Shown piece after piece: positions 32,666-43,677 of a DNA stretch of 45,166 nt; within the stretch, counting starts at the first letter, position 1, and every line of letters begins with the position of its first letter. Position numbers and translations under genes: made by a program. This DNA comes from Chara braunii (Eukaryota; Streptophyta; Charophyceae; Charales; Characeae): the NCBI GenBank assembly GCA_003427395.1, contig BFEA01000164.1, positions 1,416,672 through 1,461,837 of the forward strand, written 5' to 3'. The notes below the pieces were generated by a model. The model was not told the DNA's origin and did no database searches. It was given only the letters and a program-made list of their open reading frames with translations.

Positions 32666-33249
32666 GTCCTGGCCCTCTGCCGTGTGCTGAACGCTTGTTT
32701 CCTCCGCTATGTGCCGGCCATCTGATCGAGGAAACCTTCGCTATGTACCATGTACCTATTCACGTACCTCAGCTGTGAGGTTGGCTCGATTAAAGCCACC
32801 ACTGAAGGCGGTCCCGTGTGGTCAAGGATGTTGCAGGGCATATCTGGAAGCAGCGGAAAAGAAGGCGGTGGTCTCTTCAGTTGCGCGTCGGGTCCTTGAG
32901 GTCGGGATAAGGGATAGGTGTAGTGGTCATGAAGGCTTAAAAGGGGACAAAAAGAAAGGGAAATGGAAAAAGGAGGCATTTCAAGCCGCGGTAGCTTTCA
33001 GTCGAGAAGCCAGAAGTGACTGCGACGTTGCGCGCTCCATTTTCCCTATGCTTTCACGATTAGACTAAGTTTAGCGTCTCCAGTTCTCTCATGGAAAAGG
33101 CTGCGGACGGTTTAGTTTCGAATTTCGAACAAAGTTCGGATGGCCTAGACTGGCCTGACTATTAGCTTACCACTTTATGTCTGACTTGTCCGACTGAGAG
33201 CCGCGTGGTGGGACCTCAAAAGAGGGGGCGACTGGCGGCCGCATTGGTA

Positions 33250-33290
33250 GGAGGCTTATCACCCTCCATGGAAGGTTATAAGCCCCCTCC
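33250..33290 (+). other. Stem-loop
   Basis: GGAGGCTTATCACC pairs with GGTTATAAGCCCCCTCC across an 11-base loop, with small bulges. No function assigned. Confidence 0.5.
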
Positions 33291-33757
33291 TTGCCATCGG
33301 ACACGGGTACCCATCAGGACTAGTTTGAAGGTGTCTTTTCAAAAGGGGGGAGTAGCCGCTGGTACCCTGTTATGGGACCACCACGTGTGGTTTGTAGTCA
33401 CGTCACGACAAGATGAGAGGGGATCGGTAGCAGAGGGTTTTGCCTACACCATGACCGTTGGGATCCTTTTCCTAAAATTAATTATTTTTGTCATTTCTTG
33501 AATCTCTATTGTTAGCAAGCAAAATTTGGAAGGCAGCCTGATCACCTCGTTCAAAGCATGGGGGTCGCGGTACGAGGAGAGCCTACAAAAAGGGGGAAAG
33601 GTTGGCTGTTTTGGCAGCTAGTCTATGGGTGTTCGCAGGCTATTTCGTCACGTTAACGTTACTGGTCTGAGGCCAGAAGACGGGGTAGTGAGGGCTGGCG
33701 TAAGCTGCCTAAGTGCATGCACCTGGAATCGAGACCCTGGCTATTCTGAGAGCGGCT

Positions 33758-34264
33758 ATGGCAGACCGAGACGACCTGCGTGGCTACAGGCCAAGGTACA
33801 TGAAGTACTCTTGGATGTGGGAGCGAGAGGATGAAAAGGGTACCTTGGTGGAGGCCGTGCTGTCCTACGGGAAGCCTGAAGGGGAAGTGAGATTAAAGAT
33901 TAATGTGTGCGGCCATAAGGAACAGGAAATGAGAAGGGATGAGAGGTTACAGGCTGCCATTACCAAGGCGCGTAACAGGGCAGAGCGGAGGTGCAGACGG
34001 GATGGAGTAACTGCGGGTATGAGGGTGACCGTTACTTATCACGAGGACGACTCTTCGATCGGGACCACGACCAGGGAAGTGCAGCGCGTCGACCGGGACT
34101 CCGAAGGTGAGTCTGAAATGAGCGATGCAGAGGCGACCCAGTCCTGGCACGGACTGGACCAGCGGCGACGGGAACCACCGACCAGCAAAACCAGTGGAAG
34201 ACGGCCCAGAGGCCAGCTCGCGGCGGCGACGGGACCATCCGCCGGTTGGGCCTGCAGAAGATGA
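33758..34264 (+). CDS. Unrecognised charged protein, coding-like ORF
   Basis: An open frame of 168 codons from ATG 33758 (the frame is open back to 33713). It starts MADRDDLRGYRP and continues with an aromatic, acidic stretch (MKYSWMWEREDEKG). A long, very basic helix (about residues 65-100) follows, then GMRVTVTYHEDD, an acidic EGESEMSDAE patch and a Gly/Pro/Arg-rich tail. The composition changes in the ordered way expected of a real protein rather than a chance ORF, and resembles retroelement ORF1/gag proteins in general character. A neighbouring frame (34125-34313) continues with acidic sequence, so the tail may be frameshifted. I recognise no family. No PBS, LTR or partner gene is visible nearby. 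Confidence 0.4.
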   Translation: MADRDDLRGYRPRYMKYSWMWEREDEKGTLVEAVLSYGKPEGEVRLKINVCGHKEQEMRRDERLQAAITKARNRAERRCRRDGVTAGMRVTVTYHEDDSSIGTTTREVQRVDRDSEGESEMSDAEATQSWHGLDQRRREPPTSKTSGRRPRGQLAAATGPSAGWACRR

Positions 34265-34520
34265 CTCGGGGGGGCTAGCTCAAGACAAAGACCTCGTGGC
34301 GGAAGGGAAGTGACACGCGAGAGGCGGGGCCCCCAATGTGTGAGAGATCAAGAAAAGTAAGAGAGAGAGAGTCATGGACAGGCTTGGGCGTCGCGGGGAC
34401 CAGCACTGAGGAGACGCGCGGCCTCGAACAGGATAAGGGCAGGATTGAGAAGGCGGGGTTACAGATTAGGGATGACTGTCGCAATCACGATCAAGAACGA
34501 GAGAGAGGAGAGCCCGAGGG

Positions 34521-34874
34521 TCAACACATGTCGACTGATCTTTAAGAGGGATCGGGAGCGCTAAGTGGTCGTGAGTGGAGGCCAATCGAAGTCAGGGAGA
34601 AACCAGGTCTCCGGATGATTGAGGGTTGAGTCAGATGCTCCGACGGGGATGATCAGCTAGGAACACTGTCATGAACCGGGGCGAGAATGCGTATTGGTCA
34701 ACACATGTCGACTGATCTTTAAGAGGGATCAGGAGCGCTAAGTGGTTGTGAGTGGAGGCGAACCGAAGTCAGGGAGAAACCAGGTCTCCGGATGATTGAG
34801 GGTTGAGCCAGATGCTCTGACGGGGATGATCAGCTAGGAACACTGTCATGAACCGGAGCGAGAATGCGTATGGG
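34521..34874 (+). repeat. Two-copy tandem duplication, 177-bp unit
   Basis: Units start TCAACACATGTCGACTGATC at 34521 and 34698 and differ at only several positions. Not related in sequence to the 177-bp unit at 6629. Confidence 0.9.
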
Positions 34875-37740
34875 GTCTTGAAGTTCTTGCCTGAGGGCTC
34901 TGCATTCTGGAGTAGCCGAACGGAGAAAGAAACGTCTCATGCGTGCTATGCACTTCATGTGCGATCTGTAAGATGACGTGGCAGCTAATACGCGAGGGAG
35001 AAAGAGAGAGGAGTTATAGGCCACAATGGGCACTACTTACGTCTGACAAAGTTTGCGCACAAGGGTCATATAGCGTTTTCTTCATTTCTAGCCCGAGCAG
35101 GCTCATTGGCTCAAGTGGTCGTTGACGTCATCGCTGAACCCAAGTATAGATAAGAGACGGGGCTCTTCTTTGGCGGCTCCGTGAACAGGCTTGGGCGACC
35201 AGGCCCTCCTGTTTTTTCTGGAATTGCGAGACTGGAGTCTACAGGTAATATCTGGCGATAACTTTGACTTGGGGGCAGGGAAGGGAATGCTGCTACTATA
35301 CGCTCTGAAGGTGGTTCCCTGCAGGCGTTGTCTTCGTTCTCCTCCTCGAGCTCCCCTATTACGACTCTTCGTGAGAAAGGAAGGAAGCGTGAGCATGGCA
35401 TGCTGATTGAAGGAGGCATGCGAAGGTGCGCCCGCTTCGTGTCGTTGACGTCAATCCTCCAAGCTTAGAGGCCATTCTCAATTGTCAACAGTGTTTTAGT
35501 ATGTTGGTTGTGGATCGCAGTCAGACTAAGCCTTCAGGACGGTGAAGAGGAGGTTCACCCTCTTCGAGATGGGTCATGCACATGGTGGAAATAATTGATG
35601 TGTTGGGTAAATGAAGGTGTCGTGCCTTGGAACCCTGGGGCCATCAGTGAACAAACTAGAATAAGGTTGTGATCGAGTTAAATCTTAATGAGGTAGGAGG
35701 ACGGAAACTGTGGAGAGCTATCTGGCTGTCTGTTTAGTGACCTATGATGGATACTATTACCCAGCTAAGCGAGCTCGGTCAGAAGGTTTGAGCAACCTGA
35801 GAAGGGCGATCATTAGTGTGTGACCGTCTAACAACAAAAGCTATCAATGACGTTTGCACAAGATTGGGAATGGGCTCCTGAAAAACACACGTGATAAGTT
35901 TTGCCTTTGTTAAGGACGTCTCCTGAAAATTTGGAAGTTGATTACCAACTACGTTTCTTGCTGATTGCGCGACTGGGTCTCCATGGTTCGGGTAATGCAT
36001 TGTAACTTTTCTCTACTTTTTCTCGTGTCCTAATAATTATATAATCCCCCAATGTTTAGTGGGCAGACTCGGAGTAATGCGTATAGGTGAGCAGTTGGGT
36101 GAATGTTATGAGTGAATGGGATGCGACACTCCTGGACCAGCTTGTGCCTCTCAGATATCAGCCCTTCATTTTGAGCCGCTTGCCCAAGTTCAGTCGTGAA
36201 GGAAACAATCACAGGTGCTGCAAAAGTCTAAGCCACATATTCAAAGGATACTATATCACCAGGGTGTAATCATACAAATTTGGAACCACACGAGCCTACA
36301 AGTGTTAGCACAGTCATATGATCCTAAGAGAGCATGAACCCACAGGTATTTGTGCGATCTTATGAGCATATGGCTGTACAGGTTTGCAGGCGCGGCGATT
36401 TTATGAAGAAGTGTAGCGACCGCATGAGCATACAGTCGAGCTGCGATAATGTGAACCCACCCGTGCTCGCCTAAAGTCGTTGGTGCTCGGTCAGCAGACA
36501 AGGCTGTCATTTCACCTTTCTGTCCCGAGTGATCGGGAATGCTTTCGTTAAGTGATGAGTCGCATAGGGAGGAGGCGACAACTAAGGAAAATACTTTATT
36601 TAATTGTTAAGTTCTTATTAGACGGGGACTAGAGTTGGTGGTAGTTAACAGTCCTAGCGTTAATTAAGAATGAATTAAGGTAACGAGGATGATTGTACAC
36701 TACCTTTCGGACGTATGATACCGTCAACGAGGATCTACAGTCAGGACATGACTTTTGACATACCCCAACCCCCTCTCCTGACCCTGATGAGCATATTACA
36801 ACTAGAACAAGGTTGAGACAGAGGCTACGGGTCAGTTTCGCAACCAGAGAAACGTCACGAATACATTTCACCGGCCAAAGCAAAAAGAAACCGCTACATT
36901 TTTGTGATTGGAGTGTCCTGCTACTCAGGAACCGAAGCATGAATGTTCCTCTGGACTCCCCTTGGCCCACTCAGTTCATGAATGCTATTGCAAAAATGAC
37001 GAGATTATTCGTCTAAACATTAGGTGATCTGACTGAGATGAGGGCAACAGCTGGCCATTTAACACGGTCGAATTTCAAGCAGGCCACTCAAGTTCTCTGA
37101 TAAGGGGGTCATGTTCAGTGTACTAACAGGCTCGGACGAGAGGGAAATTGGTGGTCGCTGGTCTGTTAAGGGCTTTTACGAGAGTGCCCACAGAAAACTG
37201 CAGAAGCACCGATGAAACTCCCATCACCTTGTCGTAGCTCAGTGCAGTGGTGACTTACAACTATACGCCTTGATAACTGGTTAAACTTAGGAGAGTTCCC
37301 TTTTCGTACTTCCCAGGCTCTCAGAGCAGAAGAAGCTTTTGAAGGGAATAGGTGCGATGAGAATCTTACAATGGAATAGTGTACTACGGTGGGCGCACCT
37401 TTGTGTTCTGGAGATTGCACTAGCAAAACAGTGACGTACCAACCTTTCATCTGAAAGTCCTAAAAATCGATAAAGTTGGGGACTCGTTGAGAGTTAATCT
37501 CTCGTATTCTCTTCTGTCAGGGATACCAAAGTGAAATGATCGGTGAACACCAGTTACTACCATCAAAATTCCTATCGATGGACGACGGTCAGTGATTCGA
37601 GAAGCTAGGTAGTACTCATTCGCCTAAAGGGAAACTCCCCTCTGAGGTCTCCTCTACTCTATGGTTACTGCTTAGTGCTCTGATCAGCAGTGTTCAGGTT
37701 GGCCTTTGCAAGGGCCCTCAAGTTAAACGTAGTAACCCCC
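34875..37740. other. No recognisable gene
   Basis: Short ORFs on both strands without known domains. A weak short-period repetition of ATGAGCATA/ATGAACCCAC motifs occurs at about 36310-36460. Confidence 0.45.
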
Positions 37741-38150
37741 TCAATACATAAATACTACCCCTTTCACTGGAGCCGACGAGATCGGCAACTGCGCTATCCT
37801 CTTCTTTAGACGTCCGATCAGAATCTGAGTTACGAAGACGGAACAAAAATGATGAAGGATGTGGATATCCTAGTGATGAAGTACAGTTCTATCAGAGATA
37901 AGAAGGAGAGTTGGGAGGAAAGTGTTTGTCGAAACATGAGAGAACTTGCCCCTCAATACATAAATACTACCCCTTTCACTAGAGGCGACGAGATCAGTAA
38001 CTGCGTTATCCTCTTCTTTAGACGTCCGATCAGAATCTGAGTTACGAAGACGGAACAAAAACGATGAAGGATGTAGATATCCTAGTGATGAAGTACAGTT
38101 CTATCAGAGATAAGAAGGAGCGTTGGGAGGAAAGTGTTTGCTGAAACATG
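37741..38150 (+). repeat. Two-copy tandem duplication, 212-bp unit
   Basis: Units begin TCAATACATAAATACTACCC at 37741 and 37953 and are nearly identical to about 38147. No ORF of interest. Confidence 0.9.
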
Positions 38151-38489
38151 GAATCTCATATACAGACTGAGAGAGAACATGCCATTACGATGGCAGATAA
38201 AAAAGAAATAGATTGAATATGTGTTTTATTTTTATGACCATAGTGGCAAGCTGCATAGCACTGGCTCGTTGCTAAAGACGGTGGAGCAGGCTAGGGCAAG
38301 GCTTGGGTAAGCACAAAGAATACACAAATTTACCTTTCAGCTTTTATCGCCAGGCAACCAGTAGTTTCCTCCGCACTAACACTCGGTCACTCGAGTTGTC
38401 AGAGAGTCTCAACAAAAATTCAATCAGCAATCAATCATCACCCAAGCAACACTCATTCGTTCAGAACACTCGAGATTTTCAGTCAGAAA

Positions 38490-38775
38490 CACTCAGCACT
38501 GTTATCAGTGAGCAGTACTCAGCGCTGTTATCAGTGAGCAGTACTCAACTCTGCAATCAAGTGAGCAGTACTTTGTGTAGCTATTAAGTGGGCAGTGTTC
38601 ATTCAATATTCATTCAGTATTCAATCAGTGTTCATTCAATATTTATTAAGTATTCAATCAGTGTTCATTCAGTATTCAATCAGTGTTTAATCAGTATTCA
38701 GTCAATATTCAATCGGTATTCAATTAGTATCCAGTCAATATTAAATCAGTACTAAATCAACATTCAGTCATATGG
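38490..38775 (+). repeat. Short-period AT-rich repeats
   Basis: First a 28-bp unit twice (TGTTATCAGTGAGCAGTACT at about 38499 and 38527). Then many imperfect copies of CATTCAGTATTCAATCAGTG (period roughly 10-12) to 38775. Directly precedes the coding-like frame at 38794. Confidence 0.8.
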
Positions 38776-38793
38776 GTTACTCGAACCTTCTAA

Positions 38794-39480
38794 TCAAAGT
38801 TAATCAACTTCAATACCCGACTAGCACATGAGCACAGTTCAGTCATTCCCGGTCGAGTAGTCGGTTTTGGTAGTCTCAATCGGATCGCTTCCAAAGATGC
38901 CTTCCAACATCGATATGTTAGTGCAACTGGCTTCAAGCAAGGTGAACTATCTATCTTTGTGGTTCATGCTGAGTTCGCGGGAGGTACCATTCAGGACTTG
39001 AGACCCTATCTGAAGAGAGGCAAGGAGACTCATGAGCACTTCGACTCAGTCTGGATCTCGACAATCAGGTATCTTGAAGAGAAAGAGAGAGAATTTGACG
39101 AGAACGACACCAAGTTGATCCGTAGTTTTGGACCAAAGCTCAACACAGATTGCCTGAAGCCTCTAGTTCCTTTTACTCTCACTGATGGTTCTTATTGGGG
39201 TGAACTGGTAGATTTGGCCATAAGGTACATCTCTCCTGCAGTGATTGATTATGAGGCGGTGACCGAACCATCAGAGTTCCAGCATCTCAGATGAGGGATT
39301 TTCTCTCAGCCATATCTTCCTACTGTATGGGAAGACTTTTGTGCTATGGTTGACTTTCGTGTCATGGGACTCGGTTGGAATGCTCGGAGCTCGAAGGGTT
39401 CAGGTGGCTCTACATCCAGAGGCCACAACCTCAGAGAATACAGGGACGGGGCTCGAAGCACAGGAAACTGTGAGGATTGA
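38794..39480 (+). pseudogene. Unrecognised coding-like frame with one in-frame TGA
   Basis: One frame is open from 38794 to 39480 except for TGA at 39292-39294, which would be CGA (Arg) before a C-to-T change. The sequence is protein-like on both sides of the stop. Before it come GELSIFVVHAEFAGGTI, an acidic/basic helix (RYLEEKEREFDEND) and YWGELVDLAIRYISP. After it come PYLPTVWEDFCAMVDFR and a Gly/Ser/Arg-rich tail (about SSKGSGGSTSRG). No ATG lies in frame near the start; a different frame has ATG 38897. The shape (folded domain, then Gly/Ser/Arg tail) resembles a gag protein, but I recognise no family. The right-edge retroelement begins just after it and may have cut it. Confidence 0.45.
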
Positions 39481-39507
39481 GCCCTCAAGTAGGGGCCTTG
39501 CCATGAT

Positions 39508-40517
39508 GTACATGTTCTGGGCTAAGGCCCCAGCAAGCCTCGTGCCCGCCCTAAGTGAAGGCGGGCCAGCAAATCAACAAGAGCCCTCTATGCCAACATT
39601 TCACGAAGTGGGGTCCATATAGTTGCAGCACGCCAGTTGGTTGGAGTGCACCGAGTCTCGGATTTCAGCAAATGCTGAAAGCCCAGGGCCTCTGAGTTAG
39701 TTAGGCCTTGGGCACTCGAACGTGAGGCCGACAATGCATGCTGGGTATAGAGGCCGAAAATGCCAAAGGGAAATCGGCCCACTATCTGAATCTGGTCGTA
39801 GGCCTTGATGAAGGAGGCACAACAGCATTGCCCCGGGGCCCAACTGTATCGGGCTGGGTTCAGCCTCTGGGTCCCGGTCGCAGGCTAAAGGGACACCGCC
39901 CACACGCTGCACTAGCATATAGGCAAGCAGAGCGAGTGGGCAAGGATCTTGGCCATTGCGGGCAATGTCGGGACGCTGCGCTAATCCGAGCTGCTGGCTG
40001 TTGCGCTGCGCTAAGAAGTGGTGCAAGGCAGGCATGCGCTAGGCGGTAGGGCGCTGCCTTTGCACCGGGCGCTTGGCGGCCATAGCCGGGCTGCAGAGGG
40101 CTCAGAGGGGTGAAGGGCGAATGTGGTTCTTCGGAGGTGAAGGGCGCTGTGTGGGTAACAGGGAAGAGTGTGGGTGAAGAGGACACGTACCTGGTGGAGG
40201 TGGAGGTCGGCATTGGTGTTGACATCATCACTCACTGGTAGTCAAGTTGTCTGGTTGCTTTCATTGCTGTAGTTGTAGGATAGGTTGTAGAGTAGATAGG
40301 GCGCTTGGCGCCATTATCAAGAGAGAGCTACATTTGGGTTATGCTGTTGGTGTTGCCCTGTTGGGCATGGACATTGACTCACGATTCTTCTGTATCATTC
40401 TCAATTGGATGGTTACTCGGTTCCATTGTGCTATCTGCTTTGGCTTTGACTACTTGGACTTCAGTGTGATTTTGCATTCTGGATTTCTGTGCTTCGTCCA
40501 TACTCATGTCCCTTGCA
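39508..40517 (+). repeat. 5' LTR of right-edge element
   Basis: The right end is set by TTGCA next to the PBS-like site. The left end (TGTACATG) is a guess from the fading of similarity with 372-1287. ORFs inside have no domain. Confidence 0.55.
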
Positions 40518-40519
40518 AT

Positions 40520-40535
40520 TGGGTATCGGAGCTGG
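40520..40535 (+). other. Primer-binding-site-like sequence
   Basis: TGGGTATCGGAGCTGG, two bases after LTR end TTGCA. It matches TGGTATCAGAGC with one extra G and one A-to-G change. The related element at the left edge has TGGTAGCAGAGC in this place. Confidence 0.5.
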
Positions 40536-40966
40536 TTTGATCGCCACTTACCTTTGGCACTCTGGCGTTGTACAGACTTGGTGCGTTGACGATGCTTCTT
40601 CGCAGTGGGTACTTGGGACATCAGGCCACAATAGGCGCACGCCCTGGGTAGAGACGGGTGCGCCGGAAAGCTATTACGACAGTGTATGCCGTGGGTTACA
40701 GCGGAATGTTTGATTGATGATGAAAGCATGCTGATGTGGCATTGGACTAAGGTGGCACTGCATTGCGTTGTGGGTGGTACCGAGGTCATGACCGGTCATC
40801 AAGTGCAACTTCAGCTCAATTGGTGAGAAATCTGTGGTTGGGGGCAGCTATCTCCAGGTATGTTGATCCCTTACCTTATCTACTCTCTCAATCTCTTCTT
40901 ACCGTGAGGAAGTGAGTCCAACTTGAGAGTCCTCTCCTTGGTGATGTGTCGTGAGCACGCTACCTT

Positions 40967-41139
40967 GAGAGACGACAATCTTCCCGGAAGCATCTGGAAG
41001 GAGAAAGGGCGGTGCCTCTGAAGGGCCCTGGTCGAAGCACTGGGTCACGGTCNGAGAGACGACAATCTTCCCGGAAGCATCTGGAAGGAGAAAGGGCGGT
41101 GCCTCTGAAGGGCCCTGGTCGAAGCACTGGGTCACGGTC
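40967..41139. other. 86-bp perfect repeat around one N: assembly join
   Basis: 40967-41052 and 41054-41139 are identical, separated by a single N at 41053. This is what results when two overlapping contigs are placed end to end with a one-base gap instead of being merged. The local leader is therefore probably 87 bases too long. Confidence 0.9.
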
Positions 41140-41899
41140 ACCATGCCAACCCACAGGGAGTAGTGCACGCATGTGATGGCTGCTGTCCTTGTTGGCACTT
41201 GCTGCGCTAAATAAAAGTCATGTCGGGTGTGCCAGCCCATGACAGACGCTTACCAGACCGTTTATAAACAATTCTGGTTGGGAGTTCATTGTGAATCTGG
41301 CTGTGATCGTCGTCCTGACTGCGACGTTAAATAATTCCTGCAGAGATGGGGGCGCTCTATAAATTCCTCCTGATCAGCCAGATCACATGGATAGGAAGGC
41401 TCGTCGCCGTACGAGGGTAAATAAGAGTGGTTGGGCTGGCTTGCTCGGTAACGACTTGGGCACAGGGGTGGGCCGAAATACACACGAAGACAGTGCTCGC
41501 TCATTGATGCTGTCCGGTATGTTGGATTGAGGGGAAGGGTAGGTTCTAGTTGATGCTCATTTGTATACACAACCATACCCATCAATCATACATCTGCTAC
41601 ATGGTCATTTTGTATTCTTGATTAGTTGGTGGCCAGACTGCTAACACCTCACAGACAGATTAAATTAGGATTGTAGTATGCTACCATATCCAATTCTCTC
41701 TAATGCTGGCTGTAAGTGAACTAATCAGAGTACATCTGGACTATTTAGACAATCTGTGTGAATGTTGTAGACATGCCACTTGATCGGTAAAGTAGGGGAC
41801 TTGTCGGACACAACTATTGTTAGAAAATTAGGTGTCGGTCAGATACATGTTGCGGTAGGATTCCACTAGGGGATTCTAGTGCAAACACTATCTGCCTAA

Positions 41900-43677
41900 C
41901 TAATAAGTGGGTCAGACCCTGTTGATGATAGAGCTGACAATAGGAGACTAACACGTGCAGGGGCATTAAGGGTACCGCACGTGTTCCAGGCCTTAGAACA
42001 GGGAGAAGAAAGACGGCTACGTAGAGCCCGTGCGCTAGCAGCGGGGATAGCAGCAACAAACGCAGCAGCTAGAGAGCAGGCAACAGCAGCCAGAGCAGTT
42101 GCGATGGCTAACGGCGCCAGCTCTGCTGCATCATCGTCTGCGTCCTCGTCAGGGACGAATGGGACTCATTTGGGAATGCCACTAAGTTCCACAAGTTCCA
42201 CAGGCACTTCCGGTTCAACAGGTTCTAGACAGGCTCCGCCAGAAGTTAGAGGAGGACCTGGAAAAGTCAACCGATAGAGAGAGAGAGAAAAAAAATGGAG
42301 CAGATAGGCTTGATAATTTAGAGGTTGACAAGGCTGAATTAGAGGGCTTGGATGAGTCAGCAGTGACTGACCCGCGAAAAGTATTGAAGAAGAATATGAT
42401 GTCACTACATGCGCACGTGGACAGCAGATTAGACTTCATGCAAATCACTCTAGACCAGATCCTGGACGCATTGACAAGGCCAGGATACAGGCCACCAACA
42501 CAATCGCTGTTGCCGTTATCGGCGATGTCAGGCCCCTTTCCAGTTCAAGCTGGTACACAGCCAAGTGGTACGTCTGCAACAGTCGCACAGACTGTTGCAT
42601 CTTCTTCTTCGGGTCCAGCGGTGGCAGCTACACCACCGCAACAACCCTTTTCCTCAACAGGGACAGCAGCAAGGTCAATGGTACCCCAAGACCCCAATGA
42701 AACCGCCTCTTGCCTTCTCAGGCGAGAGGAAGGATGAAGAACTCAACACTTGGTTGAGGACAGTCCCGGTTTGGGTAAAGGCCAAGAGGACCTTGCTAGA
42801 GGACAAAGTGGTAACTGCTGCATCTTACCTCGAGGGTAAGGCAACCAAGTGGCTAGATGGGGTAGTTGTAAAGGCCGGGTATGGGCGGCGCATGGCAGAC
42901 TGGGCTAAGTCTCTGACGTTAGACCAGTTCATGGAAATGGTAGAAGCTCGATGGCATAACCCACAGGAGGCACAAAGAGCCACTGATGCCATTAATAAAC
43001 TAGACCAACGAAAGTTCAAGTCGGTTAGAGAGCTTACGACTACCGTTGAGAGCCTGATCCTCGTCCCAGGCATTAACTACAGCGACCAGTTCCTATTGAC
43101 TACGTTTGTCAAATGTCTCCCAGAGAACATTAGGAACTTGCTAGCCAGCGAGGCACGCACTGAGTACCACTCGTTTGAGACATTGTCTAGGAAAGCCTTA
43201 GATTTGGAGGCCACTCTAGGCAATGTTCAACCAACCTCTCAGACTGACTCGAAAAAGAAGAAGAGTCCTCAGGAGTGGAAGAAGAAGGGGGCTAAGTTGA
43301 TGATGGTTGAGTCAGATGGGACTCAAACTGAGATGGACGAACTCTCTGACCTGATGGACTATACAGAGTATGACGGGGAGGAGGTAGCTGAGGGTAGCAC
43401 CCTCGCCGCAGTAGTCAAGACTAAGGCGGCTGGCTGAGGGAAGGGCCAACCTAGGGGTCAAGGGAAGGCCGCCTCCAATCAGACCAAATAGGCTGAGTAG
43501 GTTAAGGCAGGTCTTGATCAAGACGTGTGGCGTGACCGCCGAACGCGTGGCGCTTGTATCAACTGCAGGGAATACGAACACTCACAGTACAAGTGCCAGA
43601 ATGCTAAGGTTACGCAAAAGGTTGTTCCAAAGATGGGGGCAACTTATTCCCAGGCTTGTAGCTCGGGAAACACGTGA
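41900..43677 (+). pseudogene. Gag with CCHC zinc knuckle, broken
   Basis: The N-terminal part (frame of 41981-42277) is Ala/Arg/Glu-rich and helical (RARALAAGIAATNAAAREQ), then Ser/Gly/Thr-rich. A frameshift near 42270-42300 leads to RLDNLEVDKAELEGLDES and a helix (MMSLHAHVDSRLDFMQ). A second shift near 42680 gives the capsid core: LAFSGERKDEELNTWLRTV, ASYLEGKATKWLDG, FMEMVEARWHNPQEA, LRKFKS-like LDQRKFKSVREL and TFVKCLPENIRNLL. In-frame TGA (43435) and two TAG codons (43489, 43498) follow. The same frame then holds the zinc knuckle CINCREYEHSQYKC (43555-43596, perfect C-x2-C-x4-H-x4-C) and stops at 43675. Confidence 0.85.

Noticed and set aside
6629-34874. The two 177-bp tandem duplications (6629 and 34521) as one repeat family
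   Set aside because: Equal unit length but no sequence similarity; coincidence.
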